Source of the DNA: Echria macrotheca | Lineage: Eukaryota > Ascomycota > Sordariomycetes > Sordariales > Schizotheciaceae | NCBI GenBank assembly: GCA_030411725.1 | Contig: MU839828.1 | Span: 2,790,001-2,854,000 of the forward strand | Reading direction: 5' to 3' | Length of the DNA: 64,000 nt | Part shown: piece after piece, positions 1 to 12,600 of the stretch | Layout: each line of letters opens with the position of its first letter | Numbering within the stretch: position 1 is the stretch's first letter | The notes under the pieces: generated by a model | Seen by the model: only the letters and a program-made list of their open reading frames with translations | What the model was told of the DNA's origin: nothing | The model's database searches: none | Position numbers and translations under genes: made by a program

Positions 1-770
1 TACTCGACGCCACTTAGTTGGGAACGACCACAACCCGGCCTACGGATGGACTCGCTGATTGGTCTTAACAATGCGGCGCTAAACGAGGCCGAGCAGATGA
101 GGTTGATAGCCATTGCCATGAATCCGGGGCCGAGCATGGGAGGGCTTGGGTCCAACGTGAATCTCAACTTTGGGGGCTACAACCCGGGGTTTAATGGGGT
201 ATTTGGCGGCCAGGGGGGGCTAGAGGATTCTTTTGATCGTGGCCCCAACCCGGTGTCTCCCCCAAGGGGCTCCTCGAGTCAGTCGCGGCCACCACCATAC
301 CCAATGCCACCCAGGAAACAGAGCAGCGTGAGCGACAAGGGCAAAGAGAAACCGAAAGCCGGCGACCGGACGGCGCATAACGACATTGAGAGGAAGTATC
401 GGACAAACCTGAAGGACAAGATTGCCGAGCTTCGGGACGCGGTGCCTGCGCTTCATACGATAGCAGAGGACGGCGAGGGGGACGATGCCTCGCAGCCTTC
501 AAGAGGGGCCAAAGTCAGCAAGGTGGGTTTTTTTGAGGACCAGTTGGAATCTGAAAGAGACAACTAATTGGATGACAGGGGACGGTTCTGACAAAGGCCA
601 CCGAGTATATCCACTACCTCGAGAAGAGGAACAAGCAGATCATGCAGGAGCATCGGAAACTCTCGCAGAGACTGCAGGCCTTTGAGCAGTTGCTCAGTGC
701 CTCGGCCCGACCGACGTACCAGATGCCTAGTTACAGCAGGACGCTCTTTGACCCCAGAGGGTTCTGTTGA
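1..770 (+). CDS. SREBP-type bHLH transcription factor, 5' partial
   Basis: The coding exons are 1-522 and 579-770, with a 56-bp GT-AG intron at 523-578. The first ATG in the window is at 46, but the frame is open to base 1, so the true start may lie upstream. A Gly/Asn/Pro-rich N-terminal part is followed by a basic region containing HNDIERKYRTNLKDKI. The tyrosine in ERKYR is the SREBP-type signature, where other bHLH proteins have arginine. Helix 2 and a leucine-rich extension (VLTKATEYIHYLEKRNKQ) lie just after the intron, which cuts the loop. The protein stops about 25 residues after the extension, so it has no membrane segments and cannot be a membrane-released SREBP. It should act as a nuclear E-box or SRE-binding dimer. 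Family assignment is firm; the target genes are unknown. SrbB-like or DevR-like fungal regulators are the nearest concept I can offer, by inference only. Confidence 0.85.
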
Positions 771-1928
771 TGGCATTTTTTTTGTCATTCATTCCCTCTT
801 CTCAACTTGTAGATATATTATTTTCTTGATCCTTTTTTTTTCTACTCTTCTTGGTGTTGATATTTTTGTCGGAAGAAAAGAAGGCGCGCATCGCGAAGCG
901 AACATGACTGCCGTTTTTACGATTATTTGCAAAACGAGGGGGGGCGGGTTTTTCTTGCTTCCCTTTTCTTATTTTTTGCATACAGCATAGCTCATAGCTT
1001 CGCATTACTTGGTTCATCTGAGATGCTCGGCGTTTTTTTTCTTTCTCTGGGGTTCGGTACGGATATCCTGATGATCTCCGTGGGAATATTCAGGGGTGGT
1101 TGGCGGGGGGCGGGGGGATAGGGGATGGTTTATTTTATTTTATTTTTATTTTTATTTTTATTTTTTCTTGTTGGGAAAGTGGATGCGAATCCGCATCTCA
1201 CTACATACCAGGTACATAATTGATATTTTGAGCGCCTCGCGGAGGCTTTTGAGAAGTTTTTTGTTGTTTTTTTGTTTCCGGAGATGTGATTTTTTTCGTG
1301 AGCTACCGGTCGTCACACAGGATGATGATATTGGCCATGTTGATGTCGCAAGCATGGAACGGGGGTCGGTCGACCTAAGGGCGTGTGTGAATTGAGGTGA
1401 GAGGTTGATAATTGTATTATTGTATTGTATACACCATTCAGTTATGTCGTGAGTCCCTCATCACCTCTCGTCTCGGGAATATCAAGGCTACCGCGGAATC
1501 CAGACCCCTCGGTTCTATAGTCATCTATTATTCTGTACTCTAATTCCGTTCGCTCATGGGACTCACGGTCTTGCATGACAGAAATTCGGCGCCTATCTTG
1601 CAGCCCTGATTGTGTGGGAGGAGGCTTACGTGGAAGTCTACGGAACACATGCTGTAGGAGGAAGCAAGACATTGGAAGTCCCCCATCTTTAGCCCATCTT
1701 CACCCTCATGTCGGATCATACATGTCGTCTGGTAAAGGGGAGTCGTCGGTCAGTCGGATCATGTTGCCCCTGTAACCCTGAAAAAAGAGGGGTATACCTC
1801 TCGAGCCTCGTCACCTTACAGATATATAAGTAGAATACACTTCAGCCTTACAGAAATAGGTAGAATAGACTTTACAGCCTCCCTGGCTTATAATATCACA
1901 ATACACTACCGCGCACATTACTCACAAG
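771..1928. other. Convergent 3' intergenic region
   Basis: This holds the 3' flanks of the bHLH gene (left) and the Icp55 gene (right). It is T-rich just after the bHLH stop and contains a TTTTA-type simple repeat at about 1131-1166. I see no coding pattern in it. Confidence 0.7.
1131..1166. repeat. (ATTTT)n simple repeat
   Basis: A pentanucleotide-like tract of repeated TTTTA units lies directly after a G-rich stretch (1101-1128) in the 3' flank of the bHLH gene. Confidence 0.8.
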
Positions 1929-3550
1929 CTAATCCCTCAACGCCTCAATATCAACAACCTCCTTAACCGCCTCCGCGGTAAGCACAACAGGCCCCTCCTC
2001 ATCCACACAAACACTATCCTCAATCCGCACCGCCAGCCCCCGGAAATGCCTCGGCCACCGCTCATCATCAGGGACATACACGCCCGGCTCGATGGTAACA
2101 CAGTGCCCCCTCCTCAGCGGCACACCCCTCCCGTACCCGGGGACATCATGCACATCCAGACCGACATAGTGTCCGACATGGTGCGGGAAGAGCGTTTTTA
2201 TTTTGTCTCCCCCACCACCAAATGACCCAAAATTAAATCCTAGCGACCTCAATTCCTCGCGCAGGCCGGTCTCGGCGGCGCGGTGGATCGCATCTAAACT
2301 AAGATTCTGGGACTCGCTGCAGAGCCGGACGCAGGCGCGCTGCACGCGCAGGACGGCCTCGTAGAGGTCTCGCTGCGGGCCGGAGAACTTGCCGGATACG
2401 GGCCAGGTGCGCGATATGTCGGAGACGTAGAAGCCGTATTCGCCGCCTGCGTCGACGAGGACGGTCGAGCCCGGCGCGAGGGTGGCGTTGTTGAGGACGT
2501 AGTGGATCAGGCGGCCGCGGTGGCCGCCGGCTATGACGGGGACGTAGGCTGGGCCGTCTAGGCCTTGCTGGGAGAATTCCTGGGGCTCTGGGTTAGTTTT
2601 CGTTGGTGAGGAGTAAAAAGGGGAGGGAGGGAGAGTGTATACATACGTAGGTGAGGAAGGTGTGGAGGTCTTTCTCTTGCGTCCATTGGCGGCGCATGGC
2701 GGATGTCAGGGCGCGGCCGGAGATGCGGCCGCAGTGGCGCATGTTGGCGATCTCGGCGGGGGATTTGATAGCCCGCAAGGGGTTGACCTGGGGTTGGATG
2801 GGAAGGGGCCTCACACCCGACGGGAGGAGTGGTTGGATAGCCTGGGTGAGGGAGTGGTCTGATGGCAAGGTGGCATAGATGGCCGAGGCGGATCTGATTA
2901 ACCCCGGGAGTACGGAACTCAGCGAGGCGATGGGATGGGCGGCGTCGGCGTTGAAGACGTCGGTTGCGGCTTGCAAGCCGGACCACGGGCCGAACCACTG
3001 CTCGGCCTCGGCATCCTTGGGACGGCAGAAGAGGTCGAACGAGTAATCGCCCAGGGAGGGACCGGTCTTGCGGATCACGGCGAGAGACTCTTGCTCGAGG
3101 AAGCCGGTCAGATACAGAAGGTTGGATTCTTGGCGGTACGGGTAGAAAACGTCGGGGGACTTGAATTTCAGGTCGGCGCCGGGCAGGAGGGCCACGGCGT
3201 TGTCGGGGAGGCTGTGGGCGAACCGGGCGCGGCGGTTCTCATATTCCTGCGCAGTGATTCCCGGCGTTACTGTGGGTTTGTTAGTTATTCCAAAGACAAA
3301 AATCCAAGGGTTGAGACATACTCTCGCCCGCCTTGAGAATGTGAGGATGTGTCTCGTGTACCGGCTGTCCAAACTCCAGCTCGGCCGCTGATACTGTGGC
3401 ATACCCGCGGGAACTTCGAGGAGATGATGGGAGAAATGTACGGATCGTTCTCGGTGAGTGGGCGAACAGCCGTTGATGAGACCGGATGGGTTTGACCGGC
3501 TGGACAATATGTCGCTCGAGTTGCCGCAGAGCGGCCCGTGGGATGCTCAT
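1929..3550 (-). CDS. icp55: Mitochondrial intermediate cleaving peptidase (Icp55-type Xaa-Pro aminopeptidase)
   Basis: The exons are 3322-3550, 2647-3269 and 1929-2585 (502 aa). In yeast, Icp55 removes one destabilising residue from imported mitochondrial proteins after the matrix processing peptidase has cut. The N-terminus (residues 1-51) is rich in Arg and Ser with no acidic residues and ends in RGYATVS, as expected for a matrix presequence. The aminopeptidase N-domain (about 77-250) is followed by an M24B pita-bread catalytic domain. The five metal ligands are visible: D329 (LVDAGGEY), D340 (YVSDISRTW), H423 (GHYVGLDVHD), E450 (TIEPGVY) and E473 (VRIEDSV). The first intron joins KAGE to ITPGI exactly as in the family. 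The second intron needs the acceptor CAGAG to keep frame, giving LTY-PQEF. A plain cytosolic prolidase is less likely because of the presequence and the PGITA-type N-domain. Confidence 0.93.
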
Positions 3551-4476
3551 CCGACAGTTGTTGCGGCCAACCAGCTAAAATCGTAGAATCTAAATTTGGG
3601 ACGACGTCTGTCTTTTTGTTTAAGATTAGGACGGCTGTCGTGGTTCCTCAATTCCTCTTCCTCGAGGTTTTCTTGAAGACTGTCAAAATTGGAGTTGAGA
3701 GGCAAATGCTAGCGTCACACCTGCCCCGGGACACAATGACAGAGCATTCCACCCTGGATGCACCAATTCAGCTCATAAAACTGCCAAATTCTGGTGTCTC
3801 AATGGTAATACCAGTTCAAATCCAACCTCTCAATCATCCTCTTGTTCTTTTGAAAATGAAGCCAGAGTGAGACTTGAAGTGGACCGAGGTGCACCGACCA
3901 GCCGTCACCAGCTGCCGGCCGGGCCAATGAAAGGTCGTTGCTGTGCGCGACAGAGTTTGGCGGCTGGGGGCCGCGCCTGTGGGTCCGGTTTGTTGACCTG
4001 CACTCTTCGAGGCTTAGCCTGCTGGAGCTTGGACGTCTTGGCTTCCGCGGTCCCGCCCGCGCACCAAAAAGCTCGATTCAACTCGGCACTCTTCACCCAC
4101 CACCTCCGACCTCCTCTGCGTGTCTGTTGGCCTTGCGTGAAGGAGGCTCGGGTTGGCGTCTTTCTTGTCTTCTCCATTGCGTCTTTTCTGTTTCTCTTCC
4201 TCCATGCATTGCACGTGCTGAAGCGGTCTGCAAGACGACGGCGAAACTCGACGCGTCCCTCCCACCGTCGCGTCCTGTTGCCGCTGCTGCTGCCACACCC
4301 CGTCCTTGCACCTCCAGCCCGCCCCTCCCCGCCCTCCACCACTACCATTCGCCTTTTGTCGAAGCTTCTCCCACGGCCCAACCATTCTCGCGCGGCCTCG
4401 TCCGCGAATAACATCTTGATTGGGCATATATATGGCAGCAGTATCGCTATCCCCAACTCCGGCCCACCTGTCTACC
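3551..4476. other. Divergent promoter, ICP55 / DBF4
   Basis: This 926-bp region separates two divergent starts. It is pyrimidine-rich on the plus strand from about 4080, consistent with the DBF4 5' UTR. It contains one ACGCGT at 4251. No gene is supported here; the ORFs in it lack family similarity and overlap on both strands. Confidence 0.65.
4251..4256. promoter_or_regulatory. MluI cell-cycle box (ACGCGT) upstream of DBF4
   Basis: One ACGCGT lies 221 bp before the DBF4 start codon. MBF-type factors bind this hexamer upstream of S-phase genes in yeasts. A single copy is expected by chance about once per 4 kb, so the assignment rests on the function of the gene. Confidence 0.35.
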
Positions 4477-6486
4477 ATGTCCACACGGCGTCCGCTGTCG
4501 AGCAATCCCAATGCCGCCAATTCGCCGCTCCGGGGCACCACGGCCTCCCTCCTCGGCCCCAAGCTGAAGGCCCGCTCTCATGCCACCATGATGCGGGAAG
4601 AGGCCTATGGACAGCCTCCGCCGGCCAAGCGCCAGATGGTCGAACATGGCGTCCAGCGACCCGTGCCATCTCCCACCCGTTCGAGGGCTGCTAGGACAGT
4701 CATCCACCGAGGGGTGACAAAGACGGTCAAGGATGCAGGCGCGGAACGGGCTGCTCAGAACGGAGAATACAAGCCTTCGGAAGAGGAGGTTGAGAATCTT
4801 CGACTATGGCAGACCCAGATCCGCAGTCGGTTCCCCAACATGGTGTTCTACTTTGAGAGCATTCCCGACGAGCAGCGATCCAAGCTCACGAAGCAGGTTA
4901 TCCACCTTGGTGCTGTATGTGTTTTTATCCCCTTGATGTCAATCCGGGCTAACCATTGTAGCGTGAGGAAAAATTCTTCTCGATCAACATCACGCACGTC
5001 GTCACGACTCGGCCGATCCCCTTGGTGAAGGAAGTCCAGAACGAGAACGGACCCGCTACAGATAGACAAACAAATGGGGAACAACCAAAGACGATTGATC
5101 CCTCCCTGCTCAACCGCACGACAGATGTGGGAACGTCGTCGGTACGAAAGCTTCTCTTCGATACGAACTCGAGCCGCAGAATCCCTATACAGGCCCAAGA
5201 TGAGGGCATCAAGCGACCCAAGACGCGCAACACGGATGTGCTGCACCGAGCTCGCGAAATGGGGAAGAAGATTTGGTCTATGGAAAAGCTCCAAAAGATC
5301 CTAGAGATGGTCATGGAGCCCGACCCGTATCGGAGCGCCATTCTGGGCCACGGCCGCGGTGCCTCACGGGGAAAGGCAGGGGAGCAGTCGAATTTGCTGC
5401 AGCTGTTGCAGAACGAACGCGTCCATGGACCCTCGGACAGAGATCCCACTGTGGTCACCAAGGAGCTCCAGTACTTCAAGGGACCGTACATTTATGTCTA
5501 TGATATTGAGGAGAAGACGAAGCCCGTCATGGTGCGAGAGTATCCCAAGGTCGCCGATAAGAAGGATGGGGAGTGGCCGCAGTTCCGGGTCGCGTCGCAG
5601 GGCCGATGTCCGTTTGTGGAGGATTATGACACCGCCGAGCGTGAAAGCCGTCGAGCGAAAGAGAAGGCCGTGAAGGCTTCGGTCGAAACTGCCGCACCTA
5701 CCCTGAAACCGCCGCAGGTTCCACCGCCGAAGCCTGTCATCGGCAAGCGGACACTCGCCGAGATGGAGGATGGTCAGAACCGCGGGCTCAAGGTCCGCCC
5801 GACCCAGTCGTTCGATCCTTCCAAGGTATCGAATCCGCCGACGCTGGATTTCCGTGCACCGAACCAGAACGCATTTATAAGCCACGCTAAGGCCGGTCGC
5901 TTGCTGGCTGGCGAGCCAGTTGCGTCTGGCGTGCAGCCGTCCAAACTGACGTCTGCCATTCGTTCACAGATGATTTCTTCGACGTCTGGTGTGTTGGGAG
6001 CCAAAGCCGGCACCAGCAAAGAGATCCACGGCCTTCAGCGCAAGGTGCTTCAGAAGACGAGCACGCCGGCCGTCTCTGACCTCAGCTCCCGTCGGATGGC
6101 CGAGATGAGCCATGATAGCAACACGTTTGTCCGGTCTGCTAGTGTCAGTAGGATAACGCAAAAGCTAGATGCCGTTGAGGAGGATGAGCAGCCGAAGCAG
6201 AGGGAGAAGGTTCGCAGAACCGTGAGCGTCCCGGTTCCTGCGAAGAAGAAGGCGCGTGATCTTAAGCCGGGCTACTGCGAAAATTGTCAGGATAAGTTTG
6301 ATGACTTTGATGAGGTATGTTGCTTGGATCGAGTTTGTCGTCGGTTGCTAACATGAGTAGCACATTGTGTCCCGCAAGCACCGCAAATTTGCGGATAATG
6401 ATGAGAACTGGACCGAACTGGATGCGCTCCTAAGCCAGTTGCAGCGTCCTCCTCGATTCGATGGACCGGCTGTGTCGTGGTCCTAA
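4477..6486 (+). CDS. dbf4: Dbf4-type regulatory subunit of Cdc7 kinase (NimO-like)
   Basis: The exons are 4477-4914, 4962-6314 and 6361-6486 (638 aa). Dbf4 activates Cdc7, and the complex phosphorylates MCM helicase at origins to start DNA replication. The three family motifs are in order. Motif N, a BRCT-like region, spans about 105-165 (WQTQIRSRFPNMVFYFES, then NITHVVTTRPIP). Motif M lies at about 317-366 (YFKGPYIYVYDIEE to GRCPFVEDY). The C-terminal Dbf4 zinc finger uses C585, C588, H598 and H604, and an intron cuts it just before H598. The start at 4477 is preferred over the in-frame ATG at 4420 because MSTRRPLSSNPNAANSP matches the NimO-type N-terminus and has a better context (taccATGtc). 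Both introns are under 50 bp. An ACGCGT box at 4251 fits S-phase expression but is weak evidence. Confidence 0.93.
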
Positions 6487-7620
6487 GTTTGTCTCAGACC
6501 CGTTTTCTTATAAGGCCTCTGGTATATTTCCACCAGAGTGCACGGCATACATGCATAACGCAAATTCCCATCAACAGGCATTCTCGGCGGCGCGGTGTTT
6601 TTGGGTTTTGGTTTTGCATTCATTTCTTTTTCGCTCCTTGACCATGGTGTCGGGATTTGAGGGGCATGGACAACGGTGCAAGGTGGTGATACCCTTACTG
6701 ATGGTTTGGCCCATTATGATGGAATAGCTGGTGTGTTGGTAGCGGGACGGGAGCCTGGATGGACGGGCCGAGTGTACCTACTATATTAATGCGCCATGCA
6801 TGTGTATACTGTATGTTAAGATGGGAATATTGAGTTTATATTCATGGCAGATGGTTGCTGTGAGGGCTGTGATGGGGCTAAAAAGAGCCGATGTTGGAGC
6901 TGAAAGGAGAGAGAGCGGGTTAAGGTGGTAAACAATCCCCCTTTTTTGTTGTAGTCGATCGTGGTGTCGTGATCACACAGGGTCAGGAGAGTGTTTATGT
7001 AGGATGTCAAGCTTTGGCTCAAGAGAACGGGCTCGTAAAGAGAAGAAAGGAAACAGCAGTTCGTCAGGTATGTATATATACATGACAAAGCCGCCATTGT
7101 CTACTCTAGGTTTAGAGCCGCGATTAGGGGCAGAGTGTTCGATAACTGGTTAATGGTGCCTAGTGACATTGTCAACTTTCGAGCGTGCTCTTGTCTCTGG
7201 TCCGACCCAGTTAGAAACCATAACGGTGCAGTGAATGTCCGGAGAAACGCCTCACTCACCTATCTTTGTCAGTATGCGGAGGGGCGGCTCGCCATGTGCT
7301 TAGCTGGCAAGTCTGGCTCGCCATCTGGGTCCATGTTTATTCTGTACGAAGGGCAGTTGGAAGAAAGGACCACGCGTGAGCATAGGACTGATTAGTTCAG
7401 TTCATCATCTGTCCTTGATGTTGGTCTTTGCGTCCATTGCCCACAGGTAGGTAGTCTGGCCATATGCGTCTCGTGTCTACTGTCCATAGTCCGTTAGGGT
7501 TACTAAACCATCATCAACGCCAAGCTTGGTGATGCACTCGGGATACCTATTCCCACCCTCAATATACACACACTTTTTAAACCTCCGAGTCCAACCGGAT
7601 CTCTCATATAAATATCCTCA
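6487..7620. other. Convergent 3' intergenic region
   Basis: This lies between the stops of DBF4 and the ACS transporter. Small unrelated ORFs are present, such as 7135-7395, but none has a domain, good start context or splice structure. An isolated ACGCGT occurs at 7372. I see nothing else. Confidence 0.65.
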
Positions 7621-9683
7621 TCACAAAACATAGCGATACCCAAAACTCCCCTCGACCTCAACCGCCCCGACCACCTCATCCTTGCCCATCGCCACGCTTC
7701 CTCCCCCCTCCCCACCAGCCATCTGCTGCTGCTCCCTCTCCATCCTTTCGAGCCGTCTATTCTCCCTCACAAAATAAAATCTCAACACGGCAGCCAACAA
7801 CCCATTAAAAAACATAAACGCAGCACAGATACTCATCCCCTTGACATAATACGGCGCATCCCCCACGGGAAACACCCTCGTCCCCAACAACGGCCCACAC
7901 TGCCCGACCAGATTCAACATGGCAATCGCCGTGCCCCGTTTCGAGTCAGTGCCCTGGTTATTCAGCACCCAAGACAAGATATTCGCAATCGCAGGAAACA
8001 CCCCAGCCGCCGCGAGGAACACGCCGAGGTAGCGCACCCCGACCGATTTTACGGTGGCGAGGAGGATATACCCCACGCCCGCGACCGCCGAGAGCACGAT
8101 GATCACCAGCCCGCGCTGCTGCGTGCGGTCGGCGAGGTACGTCGTGCCGATGCAGACGAGAAAGGACAAAAAATAAGGCGGCGCCGTGAGGCCCTGCGCG
8201 TGGATCGACGTGAAGCCCATGGATGTTAGGATGGCCGGCAGGAAAACGGGCAGCGAGGCGAACGAGACGTTGCAGCTGAAGTACATCAGCGGCTGCAGCC
8301 AGGTCTGCGGGGCGCCGAGCGCGGACAGGGCCTCGCGGAGGGAGAAGGAGCCGAGCCGGGCCGTTCCAGAGGCGTGCCCTGTTTGGAGGGCCGCGCGGGA
8401 CCGGGCGGCGTCGCGCTCGGGCTGGGTGAGGAAGGTGGCCGTGTCGGGGGAGTCGGGGAGCAGAAAGAAGATGAAGACGGCGAGGATTATGGTGGGTAGG
8501 CCTTCGACGAGGAACAGCAGGCGCCAGTTGGCGATGCCCGAGGCGTGGCCTGAGGTGATCCCGAAGGCGAGCGCGCCGGCGAAGGTGGTGGCCAGCGGTG
8601 CCGCGGACAGGAAGATGCCGCACCGGAGACCGAGTTCGTGGCGCCGGTAGAAGAAGCTGAGGAGGTAGGGCACGCCCGGGGCGAAGGCCGCTTCGGCTGT
8701 GGCGAGGACGAAGCGGCAGGCCATTAGGCCGGCCCAGTTGAAGGCTGTTGCTTGGAGGGTTGAGGCGAGGCCCCTGGTTTTTTTTGGTTGTTAGGGAAAA
8801 ACATACGGGTCGTTTTTGGGGGGTGGGGGTGAGGAGGGAGAGTTACCAGGTCATGATGGTTACTCCGGCCCATATGTCTGGTGTTAGTGTTAGTTTGGCT
8901 GGAAGAAAAAAAAGGGGTAAAGGGGGGGGGTTCACGTACGCGGAGGAACTAGCTTCCACATGATGGCCAGCCATTCGAAGATGACTGGGTTAGGTTGTTG
9001 TTAGTCTTGCTTTCGTCGGTTCATGGCTACCTAAGGGGGCAAGGCATACTGTATGGTATGTAAAAGATGGTGAGTAGCCACTAGGTATCGTTCATGTTAG
9101 TCTCTCTTCTTTACCACCTTCCCCACCTCCCCTGCTTATTCTATCGCAAATCGCAAACCACATAGCCACACCAGAGAAGAAGAAGAAAAGAAAAAAGAAC
9201 AATGATTTTCTTTTTTTATTTTCAAACCAAAAATAAAATAAAACAAGTTTCCTGACGCGCCAACACCCTGCGTCGTAACAAAAAAATCCGGAACAAGAAC
9301 AAAAATTATAAGTACAAAATAAAAGAGAGAGAGAAAATACAAACCTGATAATGCGAATCATCAAACCCCAAGTCCTCACCCATCCCCGCCGTCTGCGCAT
9401 TCCCGATATTCGACCGGTCCAAAAAAGCGACGAGATAGGCCAGAAACACAAGCGTAATAACCCGCCGGTCGAGTTTGCGCCGCAGCCGTTTTTCGACGGC
9501 CGGGTCTATCTCGGCGGATACGGCGGCGGCTGACTCCTCGTCCGGGTCGGGCGCGGCGGGGGCGGACCGGACATCTTCGTTGTGTTCGAGGGTGGTGGCG
9601 GGCTTTTCGATGGTGTCGTCGGTCTGTTGTTGTTCTTGGTGTCGGTGTCGTCGTTGCTGCGTTGTGGTGATGTTGTTGTCCAT
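7621..9683 (-). CDS. MFS transporter, anion:cation symporter (allantoate/nicotinate permease-like)
   Basis: Five exons give 532 aa: 9345-9683, 9050-9080, 8940-8984, 8847-8877 and 7621-8773. The three middle exons are only 31, 45 and 31 bp, yet joined they give the continuous family sequence WLLTIFYIPY-IIFEWLAIMWKL-VPPHIWAGVTIMTW-GLASTLQ. The polar N-terminus (about 1-75) is followed by TM1 ending in LDRSNIGNA, the hallmark of the Dal5/Tna1 (ACS) family. Downstream are RFVLATAEAAFAPGVPYLL, a central hydrophilic loop and six further hydrophobic segments, ending in a charged tail (RFYFVRENRRLE). Members carry organic anions such as allantoate, nicotinate, biotin or carboxylates through the plasma membrane with protons. 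The substrate cannot be read from sequence. The first intron (9081-9344, 264 bp) is long for this window. Confidence 0.9.
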
Positions 9684-12600
9684 TTTTATTGTTTTTTTAC
9701 ATTGAAATAAATGCGAAATGGCAAGGTATAAAAGAGAGAAAGGGTATGGGTGTGTGCGTCAACGAACGAGGAAAAAAACCTGAGTGGGATCGTCGCGCGA
9801 AATATATATGATTAAAGATATACAACATCATCTTCTCATTATAAGAACTCACACAAAATTCCCGGTTCTGCTTTCCCGGGAAAGGTTACACCCTCCCACA
9901 TAGACCGGTCAGACAACATCATTTTCGTCCCACGCCAGAGTTATTTCCCTGATTTTTCCCCCTCTCCCATGTGTGTGGGTGTGTGTGTGTGACGGCGCTG
10001 ATCATTTACCTTAAGCTGGTTCCCGTAGCAGCAGCGGCAGCACGCAGAAGTTTAAACCCGGAGGTTCTTGCTCTAGAACTAATGCGGACACCCGTCTCTC
10101 TTTTTCCCCGCTGTGTTCCCCTCCCACGTCTCCCTCCCTCCCTCCGTCGAGCTGTGCGCCGTGGCGAGTCAGCGTTGGGCTTTTGATGATGGAAGAAGTT
10201 AGTTGGCCATGCGGGAAGCTACCCCGCGATCCACCGCCGATCATCCCCGGGCGCGGGGTCCGGGTGTCGCCGTGCTGTTGGCCAATCAGATGCCGCGAAT
10301 TTGGCACTTTTACACCTTTTGGGACTTGTTGCCAAGCAAAGGGCTGAAGCTTAACCTGAGCTCTGTATTCTGTGAAGAAATGCAGCTGTGGAATGGCAGC
10401 TGAAGAGAAAGACGGGATGTCCATGGCGGCCAAAAGAAGGGCTGATCCTGGTTGCGGAGACCAGATGAACCACAGCAGATGATCGGCGCGCGTTACAGCA
10501 TTGGTTGACAAACTCACCCTGATGACACAGTGAACCGCGGATCCACTTGGCCATTCGCAAGAACCTGTCACTCCTCTCAGCTTCATCTCAACAACTTTGA
10601 GACATCAACTTTCGTTCACCGGCACAGTGCCTGGTATCGGGTACCAAAAAATTATTCGGAATGCCGATCCATCCGTGTCGACCGTCGTTATGTCGGGCTG
10701 ACAACCAAAACCGCCGTGTCTCGTGATCCCCAAAACGAGCGGTCGGGATTATTCATCCCGGAAATAACTCGACACCGACAAAGTTGAAGCGAAAGGGTCC
10801 CGGCCCTGCGGAAGAATGAATCGAAGCTTCTGCCGGCGCTGGGACCGGGTCGAAGGAGCGCGGCTTACCTCAGAACTCAGGTCTAGATGCCGACTTGGAT
10901 ACTGTCACATCGAATGGGGATACCGCTCGGTATGCATTCTGCAGTCATCGATGTTTATGTCAGCCACGTCGACATCTGTGTGTGCCGCAGGTTGGAAGAG
11001 GAGATCACCAACACACATCTGCTCAGATCAAGCCTTTTATCGCGCTTGATGTTGTTGGTGCCAGCGATGATCTGGGATATCTTGCGATCAGTTGTCGGAC
11101 TGCATGCTGAGTTGGTCAGCCCAACGCAGCAAACCGCGATCAGACGGAATATCATCGGGTTGCTGTTAGGTATTCCTGGGTAACCACTGTAACACCACAT
11201 TGACATGACCGACCACGCGCCTGACCGGCCCCATCTGCCGCCCAGGTGCAGAATCCAGAACGTTGTCGCCAGTCCATCCAGCCTTGTGGGTTCCTCGAGC
11301 GGAATGAACGGGAGGGAGGGATGGTCTGCACGGAAACACCCGACCGGACTGTCTGAATACCACAGAAAAAAAAATGCCCTGAAGATCTCCCGGGAGATCG
11401 GCCAAACAACGCTCAAATCTCAACCCGTTTTCGCGCATCCAATCGAAGGCCTCTGCTCGACCCAACGAAGGCTGCGCCGTCGCTTCTGACTCTGCCGCCA
11501 AATGAAGCAAACAAGGGATAAATGCAAACCTCCAAACCCAAAGATGCCGTCTGGTCGCTTCTTTTTCTGGTGGCGCTCGCTCTTTCAATGTCAGCAAAGG
11601 CAGAAAAAGAAGCGCTTCGAAAACTCGCATGCTGACGCAGCCTGCAGTGGCGGTCAGCAAGCGCTTTTGTTCTCTGTCGGCCCGAGCCACACGTCGAGGG
11701 GGGATCGGTGCTTGCCGTGTTCGCGGACACAGCCACAGCGCATGATGGTTCTTCTATTGAATACGACTCCAAGAAATTCTCTGGCGGTCCCTCCGAGACA
11801 ACCAGAAATCCGTACAAGCGCTCTGGCGAGATGGAACGTTGCGGGAGGATTCCTTTTGGTAGTTGCGCCACGCCGAGGATGTGGACTCTCTCAACTCGGT
11901 GGACTCGGGAGTCTCAACTCTGCGCGACGTTTGGCTGCCTCTCCGCGCAGGGAATAGGGGCTCTCACGTGCCGCCATCGACGAGGTCGCATCCCTCCTGT
12001 TTCAGGGCCCATCGACATCAAACAAATCCAAAGTTCGATTTGGGTGCTGTTTCGCATTTTCTATTGTCTTTGCCCATTCACAAGCCTGTCCTGGCTTTAC
12101 TCTAGGACGAAGCCAAAGCTGATGACGGGCTGGTGTCAGCGCTACAGTCCACTTGCAGCTTGCATTCCGAGCTCTCTCGCATTCGAGCGGCGGCGTTGGT
12201 GCCTCGTGTAGAGTCGACATGAGACTGCTGTCAAAACTTTGCCATCCTGTCAGGTGGTTCGGACGACCGCTTGGCCACTGAGGTTCAATTTCCCACGGTG
12301 GATCGCCAACCATTTTGGCGGGTGCCTGGGCGAAGCGCACGGCGCGGCGCGGTGTTGGCGTTGGCGTGCAACGTGTTGCCTGAGTCAACTTGTCACTGTC
12401 ACTGACGTACATACATGATTCTAGCGTTCGTTACACGATCTCGCAGCGCAACCGTTCTGCCGGGAGTTGGCATGGGGACACAACTTTCCATCGCCGTCCA
12501 ACTGCCGTCACGATGCCCTCAAGACGATCAAAGGAACAATGGATTTCGTATTTTTATGTGCGCCCCGCTCGCGCCGTCGACGGCCAAATTGGACAAGTTA

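Noticed and set aside
10011..10586. 191-codon minus-strand ORF between the ACS transporter and Crh
   Set aside because: No family resemblance, low-quality composition and overlapping ORFs on the other strand.
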